Shown one piece after another: positions 34,883 to 42,805 of a DNA stretch of 64,000 nucleotides. Numbering within the stretch: position 1 is the first letter of the stretch; each line of letters begins with the position of its first letter. The DNA is taken from the NCBI GenBank assembly GCA_938091165.1, contig CALKNK010000013.1, forward strand, positions 176,245 to 240,244. Reading direction: 5' to 3'. Both the position numbers and the translations under genes were made by a program. The stretch comes from an uncultured Ilumatobacter sp. Its GTDB lineage: Bacteria > Actinomycetota > Acidimicrobiia > Acidimicrobiales > Ilumatobacteraceae. The notes under the pieces were generated by a model. That model had not been told where the DNA came from. It saw nothing but the letters and a program-made list of their open reading frames with translations, and did not search any database.

Positions 34883-35737
34883 TTAGCGTTCCAGCCGGCA
34901 ACCAACAGTGTCGATCGACAGCAGTTTGGTATGTCCGCTGGCGGGCAATGCCGCTGCAACAGACTCAGCGACACCCGGCGAACACAGCAATCCAACAGTG
35001 GGACCACTGCCAGACAACCAGCCAGCCCATGCTCCAGCCGCAACGCCTGCCACGAGCGCCTCGTCTGCTCCGTGAACTTTGGGCAGCCGAACGGACTGGT
35101 GCAGTCGATCGGCTGTCCCCGACGCCAGTAGCAACGGGTCGTCGTTGACAAAAGCCATCACGAACTGGACCGTCCGACCGATGTTATGGACAGCGTCCGC
35201 GCGATCAACCGTTTCGCTCAACGCCTCGCGGGACTTGTCGGTTGACGTCGTTACGTCGGGCACCCAAGCTACGAAGTTGGCTTCGGTCATCGTCGGACCG
35301 ACCGGCATGGACACCATTTCGCCCTGCACAAATCCAGTTACACCGCCGCGAAGCGAAGCCGCAACGTTGTCCCCGTGGCCCTCGAGCTTCGTTGCAAGAG
35401 CCAGGATCTCGTGACCCCGATCGACGATTCCCTCGGACCCGACAGTCTGGACCGCGGCCAACGCAGCCGCACTCACTCGGGCTGCGCCGCTGAAGCCGAG
35501 ACCACGTCCCATCGGGATGTTGCAACGCATCCACATCGGGCCCGTTCCACCGAGTGCCTCGAACGCGATGCGTCCGGGATGATGAGTATCGATTTGCTGA
35601 GCGCCGGGCGGCGCCTTACCAAAGCCGCAGTCGGCATACAGGTTGAGCGCCATGCCGAGTACATCAAATCCAGCACCGAGGTTGGCAGATGATGCTGGGG
35701 CCCGCACAAACCAGTTTCTGTCGTAGGTCTTAGTCAT
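34883..35737 (-). CDS. thrB: Homoserine kinase (GHMP family)
   Basis: 284 residues. Phosphorylates homoserine in threonine synthesis. GHMP motif 1: RAPASSANLGAGFDVLG; the ATP loop reads PMGRGLGFSGAARVSAAA (canonical PxxxGLGSSAA, with the second half altered to FSGAA); motif 3: GAWAGWLSGSGPTVGLL. Shorter than typical ThrB (about 300). Starts in an ATGA overlap with trpD, so threonine and tryptophan genes are coupled here. Confidence 0.85.
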   Translation of the reverse strand: MTKTYDRNWFVRAPASSANLGAGFDVLGMALNLYADCGFGKAPPGAQQIDTHHPGRIAFEALGGTGPMWMRCNIPMGRGLGFSGAARVSAAALAAVQTVGSEGIVDRGHEILALATKLEGHGDNVAASLRGGVTGFVQGEMVSMPVGPTMTEANFVAWVPDVTTSTDKSREALSETVDRADAVHNIGRTVQFVMAFVNDDPLLLASGTADRLHQSVRLPKVHGADEALVAGVAAGAWAGWLSGSGPTVGLLCSPGVAESVAAALPASGHTKLLSIDTVGCRLER

Positions 35738-36789
35738 GCGTCGCTCGCTGCGGCTTGAGAGACCTCGGCCATCTTGGCGAGTGTCGTGGCGGCACGGTTG
35801 TCATCAATCGCTGCGGCGGCCAGCTCAATACCCGCCCCAATGTCGTCGACCTTGCCTGCGACAACTAGAGCCGCACCGGCATTGAGCAGCACGATGTCGC
35901 GATGCGGACCAGGGTTACCCGCAAGGACCCGCCGGACGGCCTCAGCATTCTCCTCCGGGATTCCGCCGCGCAGATCATCGGCGACTGCCGGAGCGAGGCC
36001 AAGCGCCTGCGGGTCGACATGAAACTCCTCGACAACGCCGCCCTGCAGCGCGAGTACGACCGAAGGTCCGGTTGTGGTCAGTTCGTCAAGCCCGCCACCG
36101 TGAACCACCCACGCCGCTGTGAGTCCCTGCGCAGCGAGTGCTTCGACCATCGGCCGGGCGAACGTCGGATCGGCAACACCAATGAGTTGGCGTTGCACGC
36201 GCCCCGGATTCGCCATCGGCCCCAGCAGGTTGAACGCCGTTGGCACGCCCATCTCGCGACGTGGCGCTCCGGCAAATCGAAATGCCGGATGAAACGCAGG
36301 GGCGAAACAAAATCCGATGCCAGCCTCTCGTATGCAGCGGGCAACGCCGTCGGGCGAAAGCTCTAGGGCCACACCGAGCAACTCAAAGACATCCGCAGTT
36401 CCTGTCTTCGACGAAGCGGACCGGTTGCCGTGCTTGCACACCGGAGCGCCGGCAGCTGCAGTGACGATTGAAGCCATCGTCGAGACGTTGATCGAGTGCG
36501 AACCGTCGCCACCCGTCCCAACAACGTCAACGCAAGTCTCACGCTCGACGTCGGTAAGCGGAACGATGGCAGCTTCAGACATCGCAACGGCGACTAGTCC
36601 AGCCAGTTCGTCAGCGGACTCGCCCTTAACCCGCAGCGCGACAAGGAAACCGGCGATCTGTGCTGGCGTAGCATCGCCTGTCAAAATCTCAGACAGCGCT
36701 GCTCCGGTCTGGTCACTCGTCAGATTGCGACCGGCAATGAGTTCACCGATGAGCGTTGGCCAACCGCCGAATTCCTGGAGAGAAGCCAT
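35734..36789 (-). CDS. trpD: Anthranilate phosphoribosyltransferase
   Basis: 351 residues. Second step of tryptophan synthesis, joining anthranilate and PRPP. PRPP motif VDVVGTGGDGSHSINVST (about residues 87-104), KHGNRSASSKTGTADVFE, the anthranilate-site segment FAPAFHPAFRFAGAPRREMG and NLLGPMANP, then the acidic metal site near GGLDELTTTGPS. No other trp genes are near. Confidence 0.96.
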   Translation of the reverse strand: MASLQEFGGWPTLIGELIAGRNLTSDQTGAALSEILTGDATPAQIAGFLVALRVKGESADELAGLVAVAMSEAAIVPLTDVERETCVDVVGTGGDGSHSINVSTMASIVTAAAGAPVCKHGNRSASSKTGTADVFELLGVALELSPDGVARCIREAGIGFCFAPAFHPAFRFAGAPRREMGVPTAFNLLGPMANPGRVQRQLIGVADPTFARPMVEALAAQGLTAAWVVHGGGLDELTTTGPSVVLALQGGVVEEFHVDPQALGLAPAVADDLRGGIPEENAEAVRRVLAGNPGPHRDIVLLNAGAALVVAGKVDDIGAGIELAAAAIDDNRAATTLAKMAEVSQAAASDA

Positions 36790-36851
36790 GGGCTAATCGT
36801 AGGGCCCTAAACCGTCCGGCCAGAAATATTCGGGTCTGCCGCGGTGTCGGG

Positions 36852-37112
36852 TTAGGCCGTCTTGCGACGCTGACGGATGATTCGGCGCCGATCGCGTTCA
36901 GTTGCTCCGCCCCAGACGCCCGCCTTTTCACGAAGCGTCAAGGCGTGTTCGAGGCAGGTGGACTGCACAACGCAGTTTCCGCAGACGACCTTGGCCGATG
37001 CTGCATTGGCTTCGTCGTCCGGGTAGAAGATTTCGGAGTTCAACCCTCTACAGGCGCCTTGGTCCCACCACTTCGGGTCGTCGTCTGTTGATGTTTGTTG
37101 TTGCGCCGACAT
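36852..37112 (-). CDS. WhiB-family Fe-S transcription factor
   Basis: 86 residues from ATG 37112, preceded by a GGGGG stretch at ribosome-site distance. Cys21, Cys44, Cys47 and Cys53 (spacing C-x22-C-x2-C-x5-C) bind a 4Fe-4S cluster; GVWGG turn and basic tail RDRRRIIRQRRKTA bind DNA. Of the WhiB subgroups, the acidic start and length resemble WhiB1/WhiB2; subgroup not certain. A GCCCAC/GTGGGC hairpin lies in its leader (37141-37159). Confidence 0.93.
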   Translation of the reverse strand: MSAQQQTSTDDDPKWWDQGACRGLNSEIFYPDDEANAASAKVVCGNCVVQSTCLEHALTLREKAGVWGGATERDRRRIIRQRRKTA

Positions 37113-37140
37113 CTGTATAACCCCCAAGGTCGATGCTGGT

Positions 37141-37159
37141 GCCCACTTATCCGGTGGGC
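37141..37159 (-). promoter_or_regulatory. Hairpin in the whiB leader
   Basis: GCCCAC-TTATCCG-GTGGGC inverted repeat, 29 bases before the whiB ATG. Possible mRNA structure or operator; no promoter elements are clear next to it. Confidence 0.3.
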
Positions 37160-37262
37160 GATCTCATTCCCAATAGAGAATCGTAGGTGACATTGGGCAC
37201 GCAGCGCCAGCGGAAACTTTCCGAATTCTGTACTTTCTCCGCAATGCTAATTTCGAGGAAGT

Positions 37263-37514
37263 TCAGACCGAGTCCAGGTCACCGAGCAACTCGGCATGGG
37301 TTGCGTCGCTGAGAACCACTGATTCAAGGTAGTTGGGGTGGTAATTGTCGCTACGAACGGGTCCGGAGCGGAGCGACTCGATCTGCTAGAAGGTTAGTTC
37401 GAACCGGATGTAGTGCACCGCCGCCGTGACGTGGCTGCGGGTCAACTGAGCAGCATGTTCTTGCGCCCAGCGCCCCGGCAAGTTTTCCGAACGCTGTTCC
37501 AAAGCTGCTGCCGA
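37263..37514 (-). pseudogene. 3' remnant of a DUF3501 gene with in-frame stop
   Basis: Minus-strand frame encoding AQLTRSHVTAAVHYIRFELT, then F and TAG (37388-37386), then in the same frame QIESLRSGPVRSDNYHPNYL and LSDATHAELLGDLDSV ending at TGA 37265-37263. It matches, from memory of the family, the C-terminus of DUF3501 proteins (VHYxRFxLTPEQ---L--GPV-L---HP-Y---V-LS-------L--DL). The 5' two thirds are missing: the katG terminator and katG lie there instead. DUF3501 normally follows the Fe-S oxidoreductase and rubrerythrin genes, which are upstream on the same strand beyond furA-katG. Confidence 0.65.
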
Positions 37515-37524
37515 AAATGACAAA

Positions 37525-37560
37525 ACTCGGCCAACGTCACCGAGGTGACGCTGGCCGAGT
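37525..37560 (-). terminator. Rho-independent terminator of katG
   Basis: A 16-base stem (ACTCGGCCAGCGTCAC pairing with GTGACGTTGGCCGAGT, one G-U pair) with a 4-base loop, followed on the minus strand by TTTTGTCATTTT. It begins 27 bases after the katG stop. The best classical terminator in the window. Confidence 0.9.
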
Positions 37561-37587
37561 TCAGGATTCGTGATCAGACCGATGTGA

Positions 37588-39744
37588 TCAGACCAGGTCG
37601 AAGCGGTCGGCGTCCATGACCTGTGCCCATGCGGCGGCGAAGTCGTTGGCGAACTTTGCGCCAGCATCGTCGGCTGCATAGACATCGACAATTGCGCGCA
37701 GGATTGAGTTCGAGCCGAACACGAGGTCGTTGCGAGTGCCGGTCCACTTGAGGGCACCAGTTGCGCGGTCCTTGCCCTCGAACACGTCTTCGGCGCCCGA
37801 TGCAGCGGACCACTCAGTGGCCGGGTCCATCAGGTTGACGAAGAAGTCATTGCTGAGAACACCGACCTGGTTGGTGAGCACGCCGTGGTTGTCGGTGGAC
37901 ACGCCGAGCACGCGGAGACCGCCGACAAGGGCGGCCATCGCAGGAGCGCCGAGTCCGAGCAGATGTGCCCGGTTGACGAGTAGGTGCTCGGCAACATGAC
38001 TCGTGCCCTTGCCCAGGTAGTTTCGGAAACCGTCATTCATTGGCTCGAGCCACGCGAACGACTCTTCGTCGGTCTGCTCGGCGGTGGCGTCGCCGCGGCC
38101 GGTGCTGACGTTGACGGAGACATCGTGTCCGCCTGCCTGGGCAGCGGCCTCGACAGCAGCGGCGCCACCGAGCACGATGAGGTCAGCCATTGAGACGTTG
38201 ACTCCGACGCTGGATTGCACGCCTTCGAGGGCGCTGAGCACACGGGCGAGCTGGTCTGGGTTGTTGGCATCCCAAGCGTTCTGCGGTGCAAGGCGGAGCC
38301 GACCACCGTTGGCGCCGCCGCGCATGTCGCTCTTGCGGTAGGTAGAGGCCGAAGCCCACGCTGTCTCGACGAGCTCGGTGATGGTGAGGCCAGCACCCAT
38401 GATCGCGGCCTTGACCGTTGTCACGTCGGCGTCGCTGAGAGCGGCGCCGGCGGGGATTGGATCCTGCCAGAGCTGCTCGGGGGCGACTTCGGCGCCGAGC
38501 AGGCGAACATGAGGGCCCATGTCGCGGTGGAGGAGTTTGTACCAGGCGCGAGCAAACGCATCGTCGAGCTGCTCGGGGTTGTCGCGGAAGCGCTGCGAGA
38601 TGGGCCCGTAGATCGGGTCCATTTTCATGGCCATGTCGGCCGTGCTCATCATCGGTGCGTGGAACACATCGGGACGCTGGGCGTCGGGGACGGTGCCGGC
38701 GAGTGCCGGGGCAGTCCACTGCTTGTGGCCAGCTGGGCTTTCGGTCAGCTCCCAGTCGTTGTCCATCAGTGTCTCGAGATAGTTGTTGTCCCACTGTGTC
38801 GGCGTGGAGTTCCAGGCGCCTTCGAAGCCGGAAGTTGTGGTGTGGATGCCGACGCCGCTCTCGAAGTCGTTCTTCCAACCGAGCAACTGCTGCTCCATCG
38901 GGGCGCCCTCGGGCTCGGTCTTGACATCACCTTCCGGGCCGGCACCGTGCATCTTGCCGAAGGCATGGCCGCCGGCGACCAAGGCCACGGTCTCTTCGTC
39001 GTTCATGGCCATCCGGCCGAAGGTTTCGCGAATGTCGCGGCCAGACCCGATCGGGTCGGGGTTGCCATTTGGGCCTTCTGGGTTGACGTAGATAAGGCCC
39101 ATCTGCACTGCGCCAAGCGGTGTCTCCAGCACGCGGTCACCGCTGTAACGCTGGTCGTCGAGCCAGACGTTTTCAGGCCCCCAGTAGACGTCTTCTTCAG
39201 GTGCCCAGACATCTTCACGGCCGCCGGCGAATCCGAAGGTCTTGAAGCCCATCGACTCCATTGCGACGTTGCCAGCGAGGAGCATGAGGTCGGCCCAGGA
39301 GATCTTGCGGCCGTACTTTTTCTTGATCGGCTCAAGTAGTGCACGCGCCTTGTCGAGGTTGCCGTTGTCGGGCCAACTGTTGAGCGGAGCGAAACGTTGC
39401 TGACCAGCGCCGCCACCACCGCGGCCATCGTGGGTGCGGTAGGTGCCAGCTGAGTGCCAGGCCATGCGGACGAAGAATGGGCCGTAGTGCCCGTAGTCAG
39501 CCGGCCAGAATTCTTGGGAGTCGGTCATGAGCGCCGTGAGGTCGGTTTTCACGGCGGCAAGGTCGAGGGATTTAAACTCGGCGGCGTAGTCGAAGTCGTC
39601 TCCCATCGGATTCGAGTTCGCAGCGCCTTGATGCAGGATGTTGAGGTTGAGTTGGTTCGGCCACCAATGCTGATTTGCCGAGCTGCCGGTTGCGGTGTGC
39701 GGGCTTTGCAGCACCGGGCACTTTGCCTCATTTGTGTCGCTCAT
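37588..39744 (-). CDS. katG: Catalase-peroxidase KatG
   Basis: 718 residues from ATG 39744 with an AAGGAG ribosome site; the open frame extends upstream but that part is furA-katG spacer. Heme enzyme removing hydrogen peroxide. Distal Arg93, Trp96, His97 in RMAWHSAGTYR; the Trp96-Tyr219-Met245 cross-link residues needed for catalase activity are all present (LIYVNPEG, RMAMNDEE); proximal His260 in GGHAFGKMHGAGP. The second, non-heme half is complete. Co-transcribed with furA. Confidence 0.97.
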   Translation of the reverse strand: MSDTNEAKCPVLQSPHTATGSSANQHWWPNQLNLNILHQGAANSNPMGDDFDYAAEFKSLDLAAVKTDLTALMTDSQEFWPADYGHYGPFFVRMAWHSAGTYRTHDGRGGGGAGQQRFAPLNSWPDNGNLDKARALLEPIKKKYGRKISWADLMLLAGNVAMESMGFKTFGFAGGREDVWAPEEDVYWGPENVWLDDQRYSGDRVLETPLGAVQMGLIYVNPEGPNGNPDPIGSGRDIRETFGRMAMNDEETVALVAGGHAFGKMHGAGPEGDVKTEPEGAPMEQQLLGWKNDFESGVGIHTTTSGFEGAWNSTPTQWDNNYLETLMDNDWELTESPAGHKQWTAPALAGTVPDAQRPDVFHAPMMSTADMAMKMDPIYGPISQRFRDNPEQLDDAFARAWYKLLHRDMGPHVRLLGAEVAPEQLWQDPIPAGAALSDADVTTVKAAIMGAGLTITELVETAWASASTYRKSDMRGGANGGRLRLAPQNAWDANNPDQLARVLSALEGVQSSVGVNVSMADLIVLGGAAAVEAAAQAGGHDVSVNVSTGRGDATAEQTDEESFAWLEPMNDGFRNYLGKGTSHVAEHLLVNRAHLLGLGAPAMAALVGGLRVLGVSTDNHGVLTNQVGVLSNDFFVNLMDPATEWSAASGAEDVFEGKDRATGALKWTGTRNDLVFGSNSILRAIVDVYAADDAGAKFANDFAAAWAQVMDADRFDLV

Positions 39745-39832
39745 GGTTTGCTCCTTGTTGTGGTTGCGGGATGTTGGGGATGGAGATCTGGTCGTTCTTC
39801 TGCGATGTTCACGGCGCCCTGGCGGTCGCGTT

Positions 39833-40252
39833 TCAGGCGGATGTGCGGCATGTCGGGCAGCGCCCCCAGAAGATGACTTCGGCTTCGTCGACTTCGAAGC
39901 CATGGTCGTCACTGGCGGTTAGACAGGGAACTTCGCCTGTCGCGCAATTGACGTCGAACATGGTGCGACAGCTGCGGCAGATCAGGTGGTGGTGATTGTC
40001 ATCGACGCGGGTTTCGTAGCGCGCTGGTGACCCGGCCGGTTGGATCCGGCGGACAAGGTTCTTGTCGACGAGCATGCCGAGTGAGTCGTAGACCGATTGG
40101 CGTGAGATTGCGCCGAGGTGTGAACGCACTTCGTCGCCTAACTCGTCGGCCGTCGCATGCGGGTGTTCCGCAACGACGCGCAGGATGGCGAGCCGTTGAG
40201 CAGTGACCTGCACGCCGTGTTGGCGGAGGAGTTCTATCGCGGTGTCGCGCAC
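39833..40252 (-). CDS. furA: Fur-family repressor, FurA-like
   Basis: 139 residues from GTG 40252; upstream in-frame codons are not protein-like. Winged helix with TAQRLAILRVVAEHPHATADE and SRQSVYDSLGMLVDKNLV, then the metal-binding DNHHHLICRSCR and a second CxxC (CPTCR) near the C-terminus for structural zinc. It precedes katG by 88 bases, the well-known actinobacterial furA-katG arrangement in which peroxide inactivates FurA and derepresses both genes. Confidence 0.93.
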   Translation of the reverse strand: MRDTAIELLRQHGVQVTAQRLAILRVVAEHPHATADELGDEVRSHLGAISRQSVYDSLGMLVDKNLVRRIQPAGSPARYETRVDDNHHHLICRSCRTMFDVNCATGEVPCLTASDDHGFEVDEAEVIFWGRCPTCRTSA

Positions 40253-40278
40253 CCCATGAGTAAAGCAGCAAGTTTGGA

Positions 40279-40293
40279 CAATATCAATTATTG
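40279..40293 (-). promoter_or_regulatory. Candidate FurA operator upstream of furA
   Basis: AT-rich imperfect palindrome CAATATCAATTATTG (5-base arms around 5 bases), 27 bases before the furA start. AT-rich operators overlapping the start of transcription are known for FurA autoregulation. No second copy was found at katG. Confidence 0.4.
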
Positions 40294-40421
40294 GGACCGG
40301 TAGATCAACGTGCACACACGTTTCGGATGGCACTCGACGGCGTCAGCGGCGATCGGTTTGGCCCGGGTCTTCTCAGGGGCGTTTGCAAACCCAGCTGTTC
40401 ATCGGTGACCAACGGCGAACT

Positions 40422-40667
40422 TTATCCACCGGCTCCACCTTTGGCGTGGTCGACCCGGTGACCGGTGACCGGTGACCTGATTGTGGCCGTTGCCTCGGCG
40501 TCGGCCGATGATGCCAAGGCCGCCCGTACTGCTGCGCATCCTGCGCAGCAGCAGTCGGCCACTACCGCGCCGCGAGTCAAAGCAGAAGTACTGCGGGCTG
40601 TGCCGTGGTGTTCGATCTCGCATGAGGCTGTGGTGTCTCGCATCTCTAGACAGGTGTCGAGACACAC
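40422..40667 (-). CDS. Possible small Cys-rich protein
   Basis: 81-codon frame (start GTG 40667) with high third-position GC. Contains MCLDTCLEMRDTTASC and VADCCCAGCAAVRAALAS, seven or more Cys. No ribosome site is obvious and the reverse frame is also open, so it may be chance. It lies between furA and the Fe-S gene, in the region where DUF3501 would be expected, but does not resemble it. Confidence 0.3.
   Translation of the reverse strand: MCLDTCLEMRDTTASCEIEHHGTARSTSALTRGAVVADCCCAGCAAVRAALASSADAEATATIRSPVTGHRVDHAKGGAGG
40457..40477. repeat. Three tandem GGTGACC units
   Basis: GGTGACC repeated three times without spacing, with a fourth copy at 40404-40410. Each unit is itself near-palindromic. 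Upstream of furA by about 200 bases. Confidence 0.6.
40529..40551 (-). terminator. Strong GC hairpin downstream of the Fe-S oxidoreductase gene
   Basis: Perfect 10-base arms CTGCTGCGCA and TGCGCAGCAG with a 3-base loop. About 325 bases after the stop of the minus-strand Fe-S gene and ahead of furA. No T tract follows. Confidence 0.45.
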
Positions 40668-40767
40668 TCATCTGTCAATCAACGCACAACAGAAGTAGTG
40701 AAGACGTCAATGTCGATTCGCGACGCTTACGCAGTCGATATCGACAGCTGCAACGGCTTCGACCGTT

Positions 40768-40869
40768 TCAGGTTCCGCCTTGCAGCTGCAGGGAGATGCG
40801 TGCGTTTCGCCTAAAACGCCGCACGTTAACAACCGGAGGTCTGGACCGGCTAAACGGCAGTTTAGACAT
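40768..40869 (-). pseudogene. Possible 5' remnant of DUF3501
   Basis: An ATG 7 bases after the Fe-S gene stop opens a 33-codon frame beginning MSKL (MSKLPFSRSRPPVVNVRR), then stops at TGA. DUF3501 proteins commonly start MSKL or MKL and normally follow this gene at this spacing, but after the first residues no similarity is apparent. Treat as weak. Confidence 0.25.
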
Positions 40870-40876
40870 GGGATTT

Positions 40877-42181
40877 TCAGTGCTCTTCCGGTATGCCGTA
40901 GGCGCGAGCGATCACTTGCAGAGGGTGCGTCGGAACGCTGCCGGTCTGCTCCAAGATTGCCGTGTTAGCGAGATGACAGTCACCTGCGATGGCGTCACCA
41001 TCTGCTTTGCTAATCATGTCGCCAAGCTTCTCGGCGATAGGAATGGAAATGTCTTCATTTTCAGCCCGAAACCCCCACATGCCATCAATGCCGGAGCACT
41101 GCTGCACCATCTTGACCTTGGCACCGGTGAGCTTCATCAGGTCCCGGCTCTTGAAGCCGATGTTCTGCGCCCGCAGGTGACAGGGCGTGTGATACGTGAT
41201 TTTCTCTATGGTCTCACCGTCGAAGTCGGTGTCGAGCATTGTTTCGTCGGCTTTGTGTAGCTTCATGAGGTACTCGGCGGCGTCGTAAGTGTGTTCGGCA
41301 ACGAGTTCAGCGTCTGGACCGCCGACATAATCGAGGTAGTCCTTTTTAAGGACGTAGCTGCACGTAGGCTGGGGAACGACAACGTCGGTGCCTGCGCGGA
41401 TCTCTTTTGCGAGCGTTGCGATGTTTTTCTCCGCAATCTTGGTGAACTGCTTGATGTCACCCGTGTGAAGCCACGGTGCACCGCAGCATCCAGCTTTGGA
41501 GTTGTTGCATTCAACGCCGTTACGTTCGTATACCTTGACGAGGTCCTTGCCGATGTCAGTCTCTTGGTACTCGACCAGACACGTCGGATAAACAGTTACA
41601 CGGCCTTGGCGATTGCCGAGGCGGACCTTCGGACGCTTGCTGAACCACGTGGAAAATCGCTGCTTGGCGAAGGGCGGCAGGAGACGAACCGCCGATACGC
41701 CCGTGACCTTTGATGTCACTTTTCGCACCATCGACCCAGGCTCGGCGTTGACGATTTTGTTCGCCACGGGAGCAGCGGTCGTGGCAGCCTTGCCAAGCAG
41801 GTCGGTCCGGCCCATTACTTGTGTGGTGACTTTCGATCGGGTCGACTTTATGCCGTGCTGGTGTTGCATCGCATCAGCGCGCAGCATGAGCCGCGGGAAG
41901 TCGAGCTTCCACTCATGCAGCTCAGGAATGTACGGGCAGTTGACGTAGCAGAGCTTACATTGGAAGCATTCGTCGACGACTTGGTCTTGTTGAGCCGGTG
42001 TCATTCGACCGGCGTCATGATCGTCGTGTCGATCGATCATCTCGAACAACGTCGGGAACGACGTGCAGAACTTGAAGCACAGTCGACACCCATGGCACAA
42101 GTCATAGACTCGTGTCAGTTCTTGGCGAACGTCAGCTTCGTCGAGATAGAGCGGATGCTTTGGGTCGTACGTGATCGTCAT
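40877..42181 (-). CDS. CCG-domain Fe-S oxidoreductase (GlpC-like), rubrerythrin partner
   Basis: 434 residues. Two N-terminal 4Fe-4S motifs: CHGCRLCFKFC (about residues 29-39) and CFQCKLCYVNCP (about 72-83). Two CCG domains of heterodisulfide-reductase type follow: CLVEYQETDIG with AGCCGAPWLHTG, and TPCHLRAQNIG with CSGIDGMWG. It shares this layout with GlpC, but its place right after a rubrerythrin gene suggests electron delivery for peroxide reduction rather than glycerol metabolism. Confidence 0.9.
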   Translation of the reverse strand: MTITYDPKHPLYLDEADVRQELTRVYDLCHGCRLCFKFCTSFPTLFEMIDRHDDHDAGRMTPAQQDQVVDECFQCKLCYVNCPYIPELHEWKLDFPRLMLRADAMQHQHGIKSTRSKVTTQVMGRTDLLGKAATTAAPVANKIVNAEPGSMVRKVTSKVTGVSAVRLLPPFAKQRFSTWFSKRPKVRLGNRQGRVTVYPTCLVEYQETDIGKDLVKVYERNGVECNNSKAGCCGAPWLHTGDIKQFTKIAEKNIATLAKEIRAGTDVVVPQPTCSYVLKKDYLDYVGGPDAELVAEHTYDAAEYLMKLHKADETMLDTDFDGETIEKITYHTPCHLRAQNIGFKSRDLMKLTGAKVKMVQQCSGIDGMWGFRAENEDISIPIAEKLGDMISKADGDAIAGDCHLANTAILEQTGSVPTHPLQVIARAYGIPEEH

Positions 42182-42204
42182 TCGGGTGGATCGTCAGGCA
42201 GGCC

Positions 42205-42621
42205 TCAGAGGGCGGCCAGTCCTTCGGAGAACTTTTTGGCGTGACTCTTCTCAGCCCGGGCGAGCGTCTCGAACCAGTCGGAGATCTCGTCGAATCCTTC
42301 ATCGCGAGCGGTCTTTGTGAAGCCGGGGTACATTTCGGTGTACTCATACGTTTCGCCCACGATGGTCGCCTTGAGGTTCCCTTCCGGGTCACCAATCGGC
42401 TCACCGGACGCTGGGTCGCCGACTTCTGCGAGGTACTCCAGGCGGCCGCTTGCATGTCCGGTTTCGCCCTCTGCGACCGAGCGGAACAGCGCAGCAGTGT
42501 CGGGGTATCCCTCGACGTCGGCTTTCTGAGCGGACCACAGGTAGCGACGGTTTGCTTGGCTCTCGCCAGCGAAGACCTCTGAGAGGTTCTCGTGTGTCTT
42601 GGTAACTGCGAGATTCGGCAT
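42205..42621 (-). CDS. Rubrerythrin-like ferritin-domain protein (no rubredoxin domain)
   Basis: 138 residues. Di-iron site ligands: Glu in VFAGESQANRRYL, EGETGHASG (ExxH), then ETYEYTEMYPGF and the second ExxH in LARAEKSHAKKF. No C-terminal CxxC rubredoxin module, so electrons must come from elsewhere, plausibly the downstream Fe-S protein 23 bases away. Reduces hydrogen peroxide in the cytoplasm. Confidence 0.93.
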   Translation of the reverse strand: MPNLAVTKTHENLSEVFAGESQANRRYLWSAQKADVEGYPDTAALFRSVAEGETGHASGRLEYLAEVGDPASGEPIGDPEGNLKATIVGETYEYTEMYPGFTKTARDEGFDEISDWFETLARAEKSHAKKFSEGLAAL

Positions 42622-42805
42622 GGGGTTTCTCGTCTGTCATGGCTCACGTGGGATTTAGGCCTTGCAAGGATACGGCCTGCGACTCGACGGCCGCAACTCA
42701 ACCGACCCGCAATCGAGGCATGGACACAGGTCACACAAGACAGAACGCATTCGGGGTTTCACGCGACACGGTCATCGGCGACCAGAGCCTCTACGGTAAG
42801 ACGGC

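Noticed and set aside
34564..35151. Minus-strand open frame of 195 codons
   Set aside because: Most of it lies antisense-frame within thrB, with no family and unlikely composition (Cys/Arg rich); a shadow frame.
38215..39339. Long plus-strand open frame opposite katG (374 codons)
   Set aside because: Typical mirror frame of a high-GC gene; katG on the other strand has full catalytic motifs.
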